NCBI GenBank assembly: GCA_903915655.1
Contig: CAIWTU010000157.1
Location: 1-64,000 of the forward strand
Source: an uncultured Geobacter sp.
GTDB lineage: Bacteria > Desulfobacterota > Desulfuromonadia > Geobacterales > Geobacteraceae
Reading direction: 5' to 3'
Length of the DNA: 64,000 nucleotides
This document shows positions 1 through 8,299 of the stretch, one piece after another. Position 1 is the stretch's first letter. The number at the start of each line of letters is the position of its first letter. The notes beneath the pieces were generated by a model. That model ran no database searches. It had not been told where the DNA came from and worked only from the letters and a program-made list of their open reading frames with translations. A program made the translations under genes and the position numbers.

Positions 1-72
1 CTCACCCAGAATTTCTTCGGGGGTTTTGTAATGTTTGAGTAGTTCGTCGATTACGTCGGTGTTAATGGTCAT
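1..72 (-). CDS. IS256-family transposase, N-terminal fragment (cut by window edge)
   Basis: Twenty-four codons are visible, starting with ATG at 72 behind a clear AAGGAG site. The reading begins MTINTDVIDELLKHYKTPEE and continues ILGE, which matches the conserved N-terminus of IS256-type (mutator-type) DDE transposases, where the next residues are usually an NGLLKQLTK-like stretch. The gene is open at the window edge, so nothing can be said about whether the transposase is intact. Too short for the catalytic DDE residues to be seen; the family call rests on this opening peptide plus the terminal repeat. Confidence 0.72.
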   Translation of the reverse strand, partial: MTINTDVIDELLKHYKTPEEILGE

Positions 73-138
73 GTAAACTCCTTAGGGTGACTTGGTGTAC
101 CCACTAATGGCCATTTACACAAACCTTTTTACACCCTC
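1..138 (-). mobile_element. IS256-family insertion sequence, end fragment
   Basis: The minus strand reads from an outer edge near 138 (GAGGGTGTAAAAAGG then TTGTGTAAATGG) into a ribosome binding site and the first codons of a transposase. Short TGTAAA-rich terminal repeats of this form are typical of IS256 elements. Only this end is visible; the rest lies left of the window. The exact terminal base and any target duplication cannot be set without the other end. Confidence 0.75.
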
Positions 139-193
139 TCATCCCCGAATGCCTTTATCGGTGATCCAGTCTTTTCAGTCAGTTAAAATCTGA

Positions 194-218
194 ATTCCGG
201 CTAGGAGCCTGCCGGAAT
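194..218. repeat. Short hairpin repeat between the IS and the first gene
   Basis: ATTCCGGC at 194-201 and GCCGGAAT at 211-218 form a perfect 8-bp inverted repeat with a 9-nt loop, followed by GACAAT. It resembles the small GCCGGAATGACA-type palindromes scattered through many Geobacter genomes. There is no T-tract, so it is not a convincing terminator. No gene is seen between 139 and 373 apart from this and the promoter below. Confidence 0.5.
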
Positions 219-275
219 GACAATTATTCCGACTTTTGCAAGAGGCTCACTAATCTTCGATTTCCCGAAACGGCA

Positions 276-304
276 TTGACGATTTCATTCTCTCTCTATA
301 CACT
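276..304 (+). promoter_or_regulatory. Sigma-70-type promoter candidate
   Basis: TTGACG at 276-281 and TACACT at 299-304 are separated by 17 bp and lie about 70 bp upstream of the small gene at 374. Seen by eye only. Confidence 0.45.
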
Positions 305-373
305 GTAATCTGACACTGTTGCCCTTTATATAAGGTCAAATATATTTTACATCCCTTTTGAAAGGATAGCTTT

Positions 374-634
374 ATGTCCAAGTCCAATCCGCGGGTAAAT
401 TCTCTCATCATTCAGGTTGTGGAAAAACAGTTGCGCGACAACCTGCCACCCGAAACGGCAGAGACTTTGAGACGTCTCATGGCTGAAGGATTTGCCGAGG
501 AAGTGTCGAAACAACTTATTGGTTCGGCGATAGTTGCAGAGATGTATCATGTTCTTAAGAGTAGCACTCCATTCAACTCGAAGCGTTATATAGCCCTGTT
601 GGACAAATTGCCGTCACTGCCCGGGCCCGAATGA
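374..634 (+). CDS. Small conserved-looking protein of unknown function (86 aa)
   Basis: I do not recognise this protein. It starts with ATG behind GAAAGGAT and encodes 86 residues with no signal peptide or membrane segment. The first half is predicted helical and charged (VVEKQLRDNLPPETAETLRRL), with a heptad-like pattern, and the tail is proline-rich. It sits alone between an IS end and the helicase gene, with its own promoter candidate upstream and 132 bp to the helicase start. Codon use looks like the neighbours, so it is likely a real gene rather than an IS passenger. Confidence 0.6.
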   Translation: MSKSNPRVNSLIIQVVEKQLRDNLPPETAETLRRLMAEGFAEEVSKQLIGSAIVAEMYHVLKSSTPFNSKRYIALLDKLPSLPGPE

Positions 635-766
635 CGGAGGCGTATCTGGCGATATGGAGAGATGGCTCTCTTTCATCCGCTCTGCAGATCAAAAAAGAAG
701 TTGACACTTTACGTACGGGAAATTTTTTTCGTCCCGATTTGCAATCCCTTGAGACCGAGGTATCAC

Positions 767-2806
767 TTGCTTGACTTGACTACACTTAACAAGCCGCAGT
801 TGGCTGCGGTTCGACAGATAGAGGGTGCATTGCTCCTCCTTGCCGGGGCAGGTTCGGGGAAGACCCGCGTCATTACCTACCGCATTGCCTACATGATCCT
901 TTCCAAAGAGATCCCCCCCGAAAATATTCTGGCTGTTACCTTTACCAATAAGGCTGCCAACGAGATGAAAGAGAGGGTGGAGGATCTGGTGGGGAAGGCC
1001 CGTACCAAGGGGATGATTGTCTCCACTTTTCATTCTCTTTGCGTCAGGATTTTGCGTCTGGAGATCGAAAAGCTCGGTTATAAGCGGAACTTCAGCATCT
1101 ACTCCTCAGCGGATCAGGTAGGCCTGATCCGACAGATTGTTCGGGAAATATACCATGGCGACAAAAAGATCGACTCTGAAAAAATTCTCTGGATAATTTC
1201 TGCGGCGAAAAACGGATTGATCGGTCACGAACAGTTTTCTCCGAAAAAGGGTGACGAGTACGAACTCCTTGCGTCGAAAGTCTATCCGAGATACCGCTCC
1301 GCCCTCAAGGCGTTCAACGCACTCGATTTTGATGATATCATAATGCTGACGATCGAATTGTTTGAACGCTTTTCAGATATCCTTGACCGCTGGCAGGAGC
1401 GCTTCCGTTATATCATGGTTGACGAATACCAGGATACCAACGCAGCCCAGTTTCTCCTTATAAAGCTCCTTGCCGCGAAATATCGAAACCTCTGTGTCGT
1501 AGGTGATGATGACCAGTCAATATATGGCTGGAGGGGAGCTGACGTTGGCAACATCCTCGATTTTGAGAAGGATTACAGCGGGTGCCGTTTGATCAAGCTG
1601 GAGCAGAACTACCGTTCCACCGGCAACATCCTCAAGGCGGCCAACAGCGTCATCAAAAACAATAAGCAGCGGACGGGGAAAACGCTCTGGACCGATTGCG
1701 GTGCAGGTAAACTAATTGATATGATGGTTGCCCAAGATGACGAGGAAGAGGCGACGACTGTAGTGGAACGTATTCAGATGGAACGTTTTAAAAATGATCT
1801 CTCCTATGGTGACTTTGCTGTTCTCTATCGGGCCAACGCCCAAAGCAGGGCTTTTGAGGAACAACTACGTTATGAAAATATTCCGTATCTCCTGATTGGT
1901 GGCATGGAATTCTATGAAAGGAAGGAAGTAAAGGACTCTCTCTCCTATCTCAAGGCAATCAGCAATCCGAGTGATGAGGTCGCGCTGTTGAGGGTGATAA
2001 ACTTTCCACGTCGAGGGATCGGTGATGGCACGGTAATCAAGATCAACCAGTGGTCAGTGGAGCAGGGGTGTCAGCTCTTCGAGGCGTTCGGGCGGGTTGG
2101 TCAAATTCCCGGCATCTCTGTTGCGACAGGTGACCTGGTGCTGGGATTCCATGCACAGTTGATTGAATCACGGCAGCGACTGCAGAAAAAGGGTGGGCTT
2201 GCAGCAAAGGTGCAAGAGCTCTTTAAGACGCTGGGGATAGAGGAGGAGTTATATCGCACGATTGACGACCCGGCCTCCGCAAGGCGCAGGGTCGAAAATG
2301 TCGAGCAGATTGTTAATGCCGCAGCCGCCTACGAGGAGAGGACCGCAAACCCCACTTTGGCAGGTTTTCTGGAAAAGGTTTCTCTTCTGGATGATGGACA
2401 TTATCCGGGGATGGGCAAGAAAATTCCGGGGAGCGATGCTGTTGTATTAATGTCACTCCACTCCAGCAAGGGACTGGAATTTCCATACGTCTTTCTGGCA
2501 GGCCTGGAAGAGGGGAATCTCCCCCATAGCAAGTCGATAGACGAAGGATTCTCCATTGACGAGGAACGCCGACTCTGCTATGTCGGAATAACCCGGGCAC
2601 GGCGCCATCTTACCATAACTCGTTGTCTCTATCGCAAAAAGTACGGCAAACTCCAGGAAAGGTATCCCAGCCGCTTTCTTGAGGAATTGCCGGAAGAGCT
2701 GCTGAATCACCAGAAAGGGGCGATGGCTGCTGCGGCAACCGAAGCGGAAGCAGACAAGATGGCCAGCAATTTTTTTGCCCGAATGCAGAGCATGCTGGTT
2801 GCCTGA
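767..2806 (+). CDS. UvrD/Rep-family ATP-dependent DNA helicase
   Basis: Superfamily 1A 3'-5' DNA helicase, acting in repair or replication restart. All motifs are visible: Walker A GAGSGKT near residue 30, motif II DEYQD at about 219, GDDDQSIYGWRGAD (motif III), the LHSSKGLEF motif V and GITRARR motif VI near 605. From the TTG at 767 the protein has about 679 residues, close to Rep (673) and shorter than UvrD/PcrA, whose C-terminal extension is missing. The TTG start is chosen because the family begins just before the Q motif (LTTLNKPQ) and a CGAGG site lies 6 nt upstream; an in-frame ATG at 662 would add 35 unlikely residues. Rep versus PcrA/UvrD identity cannot be settled by eye. Confidence 0.92.
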   Translation: MLDLTTLNKPQLAAVRQIEGALLLLAGAGSGKTRVITYRIAYMILSKEIPPENILAVTFTNKAANEMKERVEDLVGKARTKGMIVSTFHSLCVRILRLEIEKLGYKRNFSIYSSADQVGLIRQIVREIYHGDKKIDSEKILWIISAAKNGLIGHEQFSPKKGDEYELLASKVYPRYRSALKAFNALDFDDIIMLTIELFERFSDILDRWQERFRYIMVDEYQDTNAAQFLLIKLLAAKYRNLCVVGDDDQSIYGWRGADVGNILDFEKDYSGCRLIKLEQNYRSTGNILKAANSVIKNNKQRTGKTLWTDCGAGKLIDMMVAQDDEEEATTVVERIQMERFKNDLSYGDFAVLYRANAQSRAFEEQLRYENIPYLLIGGMEFYERKEVKDSLSYLKAISNPSDEVALLRVINFPRRGIGDGTVIKINQWSVEQGCQLFEAFGRVGQIPGISVATGDLVLGFHAQLIESRQRLQKKGGLAAKVQELFKTLGIEEELYRTIDDPASARRRVENVEQIVNAAAAYEERTANPTLAGFLEKVSLLDDGHYPGMGKKIPGSDAVVLMSLHSSKGLEFPYVFLAGLEEGNLPHSKSIDEGFSIDEERRLCYVGITRARRHLTITRCLYRKKYGKLQERYPSRFLEELPEELLNHQKGAMAAAATEAEADKMASNFFARMQSMLVA

Positions 2807-2829
2807 ATAGAGATAGAGAACCGTTATGA

Positions 2830-2858
2830 CGGCAGATAGCTGCCGGAACAGTTTTTTT
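2830..2858 (+). terminator. Weak terminator-like hairpin after the helicase gene
   Basis: CGGCAG at 2830-2835 pairs with CTGCCG at 2840-2845 across a 4-nt loop; a run of seven T follows at 2852-2858. The gap of 6 nt between stem and T-run makes it weak. Confidence 0.45.
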
Positions 2859-2893
2859 ACTGTCTCTTTCTGAAATATCGGAAGTGTAAATTC

Positions 2894-2921
2894 TTGATTT
2901 CATGGATATTTCGGATATAAT
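2894..2921 (+). promoter_or_regulatory. Sigma-70-type promoter for the first histidine kinase
   Basis: TTGATT at 2894-2899, a 16-bp spacer and a perfect TATAAT at 2916-2921. It would give a leader of about 150 nt before the kinase ATG at 3080 and is the best candidate for driving the signalling cluster. Confidence 0.6.
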
Positions 2922-3079
2922 ATCAGGTATCTGTTGAAAAAACGTCACGAGAAAGTTGGGAGGTAGTCTGCGCAAGGTGCGAGACATGCCTGGCAGGCCC
3001 TGTGCAGATGAGTCTCTGGTTCTCCACACTGTTTTAATCATTATGCCGGAAGGATTGTGCGGCATATTCAGGAAGGTAA

Positions 3080-4336
3080 ATGGAGTTATCCGTGCAACAT
3101 GAAGAGTTAGAACAGCTTTTTAATCAGGTGACTATAGCGAAACAGGAATGGGAAGGCACCATGGACTGTATTGCGGATATCGTGATCCTGACTGATACAA
3201 GAGATAAAATCAAGCGCTGCAACAAGGCGTTACATGAGTTTAGCCGGAGGCCTTACGGGGAAATTCTGGGGAGAGACTGGAGGGAGTTGATGACTGAATA
3301 CGGCCTCCTTATCCCCTTTGACTGTCCGGCAGGCGCAGAACTGTACCATGAAGAATCTAAAAAATGGTTTGTTATTAATTTTTACCCTTTTAGCGATCGC
3401 ACCGAAAACGTAGTCTCCGGAGTTGTCGTTACCTTACATGATACTTCCATAGTAAAACGCTTCACCACTGAACTTGAAAAGGCCTATTCCGATCTGAAGT
3501 CAACGCAGACAAAGCTTGTTCAGCAGGAAAAAATGGCCTCAATAGGGCAACTGACCGCCGGAGTCGCTCATGAGATAAACAATCCGATGGCTTTTATCTC
3601 CAGCAATTTGAGCACACTCGCGAAATATGTAGAGCGCTTCAACGAGTTCATCCTGGCACAGTCGGAGATGGCTGAAACATTTTGTGACAAGGCTGCCATC
3701 GAGCTCCTGAGAAATAAACGGAAAGTCTTGAAGCTTGACTATATAATGGAAGACAGCAAGGCACTTATCAAGGAGTCACTGGACGGGGCCGAGCGGGTCC
3801 GGTCGATTGTCCAGAACCTGAAGAGTTTTTCCCGGGTAGATGACACGATGTGCAAGAACGCCGATATTAATGAATGTATAACCAGCGCAATAAACATCGT
3901 CTGGAACGAATTGAAGTACAAGGCGACTCTGCTAAAAGAACTCGGGGACATTCCTTTTGCCAGATGCTATCCCCAGCAGATAAACCAGGTCTTTTTGAAT
4001 CTGTTGGTCAATGCTGGTCAGGCCATTGAAAAACAGGGCGAAATCAGAGTCAAGACCTGGCATGACAGCGCTGCGGTTTATGCGTCTGTTTCCGATACCG
4101 GCTGCGGGATGTCGGCCGAAGTCCTCAACAGGATTTTCGACCCCTTCTTTACCACGAAGGATGTTGGTAAAGGGACAGGTCTCGGGCTTTCCATAACCTA
4201 TGATATTATAAAGACTCACAACGGAGAGATAACAGTAGAGAGTACGCCTGGCAAAGGTACAACATTTACGGTGCGGCTGCCGCTGACTCAGGGGAAATCT
4301 AATGGATCAGCCAATACGGATTCTCTTTGTAGATGA
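3080..4336 (+). CDS. PAS-domain sensor histidine kinase
   Basis: Cytoplasmic-looking kinase of 418 residues with no membrane segment. Residues 20-125 form a PAS-like sensor ([21 protein letters not shown]), followed by a coiled coil and the HisKA box with phospho-accepting His164 in GVAHEINNP. The HATPase domain shows the N box ([10 protein letters not shown]), G1 DTGCGM, F box FDPFFTT and G2 GTGLGLS, so it should be active. ATG is preceded by AGGAAGG. Its 3' end overlaps the next gene, a response regulator, by 35 nt, which makes the regulator its probable partner. The signal sensed is unknown. Confidence 0.9.
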   Translation: MELSVQHEELEQLFNQVTIAKQEWEGTMDCIADIVILTDTRDKIKRCNKALHEFSRRPYGEILGRDWRELMTEYGLLIPFDCPAGAELYHEESKKWFVINFYPFSDRTENVVSGVVVTLHDTSIVKRFTTELEKAYSDLKSTQTKLVQQEKMASIGQLTAGVAHEINNPMAFISSNLSTLAKYVERFNEFILAQSEMAETFCDKAAIELLRNKRKVLKLDYIMEDSKALIKESLDGAERVRSIVQNLKSFSRVDDTMCKNADINECITSAINIVWNELKYKATLLKELGDIPFARCYPQQINQVFLNLLVNAGQAIEKQGEIRVKTWHDSAAVYASVSDTGCGMSAEVLNRIFDPFFTTKDVGKGTGLGLSITYDIIKTHNGEITVESTPGKGTTFTVRLPLTQGKSNGSANTDSLCR

Positions 4337-5111
4337 TGAAATAAATGTGCTCCGCTCACTGGAGCGGGCCTTTATGGACGAGAATTATGAAATCCTGACC
4401 GCTTCTTCCGGAGCTGAGGGCTTGTCAGCTCTGCAGAGTGTCTCTACCGTACAGGTGGTTATTTCCGACTATCGGATGCCAGAGATGAATGGTGTGGACT
4501 TCCTCAGGAAGGTGCGTAAACTCTGGCCCGATACGGTCCGCATTGTCCTTTCGGGGTATGCCGATGCTGCCTCTATTGTTGCAGCAATCAATGAGGGGCA
4601 GATCTACAAATTCATACCGAAGCCCTGGAATGATGATGAACTCAAGGTTACTGTTGTTAATGCTCTAGAACGATATTTCCTTAACCAGACAAACGTTCAA
4701 CTTACAAATGAGTTGAAAAACAAGAACGATGAACTGAAAAGGATAAATGATCATCTGGAACGGCTGGTCTCCAAAACAGAGCCAAAAATAATCCCGCGAA
4801 AGATAACGCCGGCAACTGTGCAAATTTTAGATAGTGCCACTGCCGTTGGTGTAATCGGCGTTGACCATGAGGGGTACATTTTCCAATGTAACAAAGAGGC
4901 CATGGAATTGTGCTCTTTCCGTCAGAGTGACATTCTGGGAAATCGTTATCAGGATAAGCTCCCACCGGAGATCATCGAGTTTATTGAAAAAAACCTGGGA
5001 AAACAGTCAATGTCAGCAAGATTTCTTATTCATGGCGAAGAAATAAGGGTAACAGCCAGTTTCATGGATAACTGCTGCCAGGCGGGAATGCTCCTGATTT
5101 TTTGCAAATGA
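4302..5111 (+). CDS. Response regulator: receiver plus PAS-like output domain
   Basis: The receiver covers residues 1-125, with the acidic pair D11-D12, phospho-acceptor D56 (VISDYRMP) and K107 in the FIPKPW motif, so it should accept phosphate. A coiled-coil linker (residues 125-155, NELKNKNDELKRIND) leads to a PAS-like domain at about 170-269 (GVIGVDHEGYIFQCNKEAMELC). There is no DNA-binding, GGDEF or EAL domain, so output is probably through protein contacts or ligand sensing by the PAS domain. The start lies within the upstream kinase gene, which favours translational coupling. Confidence 0.85.
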   Translation: MDQPIRILFVDDEINVLRSLERAFMDENYEILTASSGAEGLSALQSVSTVQVVISDYRMPEMNGVDFLRKVRKLWPDTVRIVLSGYADAASIVAAINEGQIYKFIPKPWNDDELKVTVVNALERYFLNQTNVQLTNELKNKNDELKRINDHLERLVSKTEPKIIPRKITPATVQILDSATAVGVIGVDHEGYIFQCNKEAMELCSFRQSDILGNRYQDKLPPEIIEFIEKNLGKQSMSARFLIHGEEIRVTASFMDNCCQAGMLLIFCK

Positions 5112-5119
5112 GGGTAGAG

Positions 5120-6091
5120 ATGTCTGAAACAGTTTTGTTTGTGGATGACGAAGAAAACGTTTTGAATTCAATTATGCGAACATTTGTTGATAGTGGCCTC
5201 CGCGTTCTCAGAGCCGGAAACGCCGACAGCGCCCTGGAAATTATCAACAGAGAGTCGGTTGCAGTAATTGTATCAGACAATGTTATGCCCGGTATGAAAG
5301 GGCTGGAGCTCTTAAAACAGGTTAAAATTATCTCTCCGGATACCGTAAGAATTTTGATGACCGCCTTTGCAGATCTGCCAACCGCCATCGCGGCAATCAA
5401 TACGGGCGGAATTTTCCGCTTTATCGTCAAACCGTGGGAAAATCAGCTGCTATTGGATTCAGTGCGAGATGGAATTGATCAATATCGCCTTCTACGGACA
5501 CTTTGCAGGGGTTATGATGAAGCGTTGCTTAATTCCCTGGCTCAGACTATAGAATTGAAAGATCCTTACACCCGTGGCCATTGTGACCGCGTCGCGACGT
5601 ACTCGCTTATGATAGCCGATGTAATGAAACTTCCGGAAAAATTGCAGAATGATATCAAGCATGGCAGTTGGCTCCATGATTGCGGCAAAATCGGTGTGCC
5701 GGAAGGGATTCTGAATTTCGTCGGTAGACTTACGAAAAATGAGTTTCTGACTATAAAGAAACATCCGGATTGGGGTGCCGAAGTTGCCAGACTGGCAAAG
5801 CTTTCAACTCCTGTAGTAAACATTATCCAGTTTCACCACGAGCGGTGGGATGGCAAAGGCTATCCTTCAGGTCTTTCAGGAACAGATATTCCCCTGGAGG
5901 CCAGAATAGTTACAGTGGCGGATATATATGACGCACTGACAACCGACCGTCCTTACCGGCGCGCCTTTACAACAGGAAAGTCAAGGTCTATATTGTCTTC
6001 TTCAAGGGGACGCGCCCTTCAACCCGGGATAGTCGATATACTTTTATCTTTACTGGGTGGAGTATCGACTGTTTTTGAGCCAAGAGTTTGA
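5120..6091 (+). CDS. Response regulator with HD-GYP domain (predicted c-di-GMP phosphodiesterase)
   Basis: Residues 1-120 are a receiver with D9-D10, phospho-acceptor D53 and K104 (FIVKPW). An HD-GYP domain follows, with H186-D187 in HDCGK, HHERWDGKGYP at 239-249 and the DIYDALTTDRPYR block, so the metal ligands and the GYP motif are present. HD-GYP proteins of this build hydrolyse cyclic di-GMP. The last 30 residues diverge from the usual EALEI...GTHFDP pattern but stay alignable. ATG 5120 is preferred over TTG 5102 or ATG 5108 because GAGGG lies just upstream; the start is close behind the preceding stop, so it is likely in the same operon. Confidence 0.88.
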   Translation: MSETVLFVDDEENVLNSIMRTFVDSGLRVLRAGNADSALEIINRESVAVIVSDNVMPGMKGLELLKQVKIISPDTVRILMTAFADLPTAIAAINTGGIFRFIVKPWENQLLLDSVRDGIDQYRLLRTLCRGYDEALLNSLAQTIELKDPYTRGHCDRVATYSLMIADVMKLPEKLQNDIKHGSWLHDCGKIGVPEGILNFVGRLTKNEFLTIKKHPDWGAEVARLAKLSTPVVNIIQFHHERWDGKGYPSGLSGTDIPLEARIVTVADIYDALTTDRPYRRAFTTGKSRSILSSSRGRALQPGIVDILLSLLGGVSTVFEPRV

Positions 6092-6139
6092 TAAAAAGAG
6101 TTCAGGAAATTATCTGTACAGGAGATCTGAGGAAAACCG

Positions 6140-6796
6140 ATGATCGAATACGACGAGTTCGATAAAAGAATGGTTCTTAAACTGGTCTACTATGGGCCAG
6201 CCTTGTCCGGCAAAACCACCAACCTTCTGCAATTACACGATTTGCTCGCACGAGAAGGGAGAGGTGATCTCATGGTGCTTGATACAGCCGATGACCGGAC
6301 CCTCTTTTTCGATCTTCTCCCCTTTTTCCTTGTTGCGCCCAGTGGTCTGAAAATAAAGATCAAGGTCTATACCGTACCGGGGCAGGTAAGGCATGACGCA
6401 ACGCGTAAGGCAGTATTGCAACGGGCCGACGGAGTTGCGTTTATCGCTGATTCGCAACTTACGCAGTCCTGCAATAATGTTGAGAGCTTTGAGAATCTTG
6501 AGAAAAATCTGGCTTTTGTTGGACTTGATGCCGGGACGATCCCTCTGGTTATTCAGTTCAACAAACGTGATCTGCCGGACATCCTGCCTGAGGCAGAGAT
6601 CAGGCAGACCTGGAGCCCGACCGGCATTCCGATACGTATGGCGTCCGCTTTGAATGGTATCGGTGTTATTGATACCTTCGCCACTCTGGCGGGAATTGCC
6701 TATGATCATCTCGACCTTCGCTACCGCCTGAATGTCGATCATGGACTGGATCGGAGTGAATTCCTGCGCAAATTGACTGCCAGTACCGAAGACTGA
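6140..6796 (+). CDS. MglA-like small Ras-family GTPase
   Basis: A 218-residue GTP-binding protein. The P-loop is GPALSGKTT (K25), the G3 region reads YTVPGQ as in the MglA family, and G4 is NKRDLP, followed by a SALNG G5. MglA proteins, with the GAP MglB, set cell polarity and position type IV pilus motors in Myxococcus and relatives. No MglB/roadblock gene lies next to it here, so a partner must be elsewhere or absent. It sits 48 bp after the HD-GYP regulator and about 200 bp before the next kinase. Function as a polarity switch is inferred from family and context. Confidence 0.85.
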   Translation: MIEYDEFDKRMVLKLVYYGPALSGKTTNLLQLHDLLAREGRGDLMVLDTADDRTLFFDLLPFFLVAPSGLKIKIKVYTVPGQVRHDATRKAVLQRADGVAFIADSQLTQSCNNVESFENLEKNLAFVGLDAGTIPLVIQFNKRDLPDILPEAEIRQTWSPTGIPIRMASALNGIGVIDTFATLAGIAYDHLDLRYRLNVDHGLDRSEFLRKLTASTED

Positions 6797-6882
6797 ACAG
6801 GAGTAGAAACTGTTTTCAACCCGTAAACTGCCTGACCGGTTGTGACAAACGGTCCAACAGTTTCACGTTCGAGGTGAGCAGG

Positions 6883-6930
6883 GAGCTTGTCGAACAGCCT
6901 CACGCTGAACGCATCTCCTTCGACAAGCTC
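6883..6930. repeat. REP-like inverted repeat
   Basis: GAGCTTGTCGAA at 6883-6894 and TTCGACAAGCTC at 6919-6930 form a perfect 12-bp inverted repeat with a 24-nt loop, the second arm followed by AGGGC. This is the widespread 'CTTCGACAAGCTCAGGG' palindrome found between genes in many bacteria. It lies in the 201-bp gap between the GTPase and the second kinase. Confidence 0.7.
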
Positions 6931-6997
6931 AGGGCAAATGGTTTTATTAACGGTTTTTTTACAAGCCAGAAGGGCAAAGCCGTGAGGATAACTGGAA

Positions 6998-8299
6998 ATG
7001 CAAGATAAGGATGTAAAGCGAAGCGCGGACTATGTAGTCGGCCAGGAAAAGCGCCTTGCTGAAATAATCACTCAAATGGATATCTTGCCGCTTGTAAAGC
7101 CGGTGTTACAGGCAGGCGCTGACTCTGTTCGTATAACAGATGAACGGGAAAATACGATCTGGAGTTCTGGCGCCGGTGCAGTCGAGGATTCCATCGAGAT
7201 CTCCATGCCGCTATACCTTGAAGGTGAGGTAGTCGGTCTGCTTCACGTTACAGCTCCCTTTACCCAGGAATCTCGATTGAGGAGACTGGCGGAACTTTTG
7301 CTTGAATCGCTCAGAATTATTCTTGTAAACAATCTGAAAATGATGCTTACTTCGGAAGTGCACACTACAGTAATAAGTCAGTCTTATGATGAATTGCTGG
7401 AAATTAACCGTAGATTATCCGTTTCCGAGCGGAGGTATCGGGATCTTGCCGAAAACCTTGAAATAAAAGTTGCAGAACGGACCGAAGAGTTGAAGCGGGC
7501 CCATAGCAGACTGTTGCAGCAGGAAAAAATGGCCTCTATCGGTCAACTCGCTGCCGGGGTGGCCCATGAGATAAATAATCCGTTGGGCTTTATCTCCAGC
7601 AATTTGCAGACCATGGGGAAATACGTTGCTCGATTTATTGCAATGCTTGAGTTCTACCGCACCGCTCTTGCTGACAGAGTGGACAACGTGGAACTCGTAG
7701 AGTCGGCCCGGAGGAAATGGCAAGAGCTAAAGATTGACATGGTCCGGATCGATGCGGTTGATCTGGTCAGCCAGAGTCTTGAGGGGGCAGAACGGGTAAA
7801 AAAAATTGTTTCAAACTTGAAGGGTTTCTCCCATGTGGAGGATGTCGAACAGTTCCCGGCTGATCTTAACAGTGAAATTGATAAAACTCTGACCGTACTG
7901 AGCCATGAAATATCCGATGATACCGAGATAATAAGGAATTACGAGCCACTCCCTGATTTTCTCTGCAATCCAGCCTTATTGTGTCAGGTATTTCTCAACC
8001 TGATTCTGAATGCCTTGCAATTGCATAAGAAAGGTCTGCGACTGGAGATCACCACTCTCTCTGATGGAAAAAACATCTTGTTGACTTTTGCCGACAACGG
8101 CCCCGGCATCCCTGAAAATATACGGAACCGTGTTTTTGAACCTTTTTATACAACCAAGGATGTCGGTTCCGGTACAGGGATGGGTCTGACCGTGGCCTAC
8201 GATATTGTTACTGGATATGGCGGCACTATCGATGTAAACTGCCCGGAAGGTGGCGGGTCAACCTTTTCCATTGTACTGCCAATTATAAGAGGAAAGTAA
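6998..8299 (+). CDS. Sensor histidine kinase, second in the cluster
   Basis: Soluble kinase of 433 residues. The N-terminal 120 residues look like a small sensory domain (possibly PAS or GAF-like, with VRITDERENTIWSSG) but I cannot name it. A long coiled coil (residues 125-180, ERRYRDLAENLEIKVAERTE) precedes HisKA with His190 in GVAHEINNP. HATPase boxes are complete: NLILNALQL, DNGPGIP, FEPFYTT and GTGMGLT. The kinase core closely resembles that of the kinase at 3080, suggesting duplication. Its stop and the next start overlap as TAATG, so the receiver-ATPase downstream is its likely target. Confidence 0.9.
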   Translation: MQDKDVKRSADYVVGQEKRLAEIITQMDILPLVKPVLQAGADSVRITDERENTIWSSGAGAVEDSIEISMPLYLEGEVVGLLHVTAPFTQESRLRRLAELLLESLRIILVNNLKMMLTSEVHTTVISQSYDELLEINRRLSVSERRYRDLAENLEIKVAERTEELKRAHSRLLQQEKMASIGQLAAGVAHEINNPLGFISSNLQTMGKYVARFIAMLEFYRTALADRVDNVELVESARRKWQELKIDMVRIDAVDLVSQSLEGAERVKKIVSNLKGFSHVEDVEQFPADLNSEIDKTLTVLSHEISDDTEIIRNYEPLPDFLCNPALLCQVFLNLILNALQLHKKGLRLEITTLSDGKNILLTFADNGPGIPENIRNRVFEPFYTTKDVGSGTGMGLTVAYDIVTGYGGTIDVNCPEGGGSTFSIVLPIIRGK

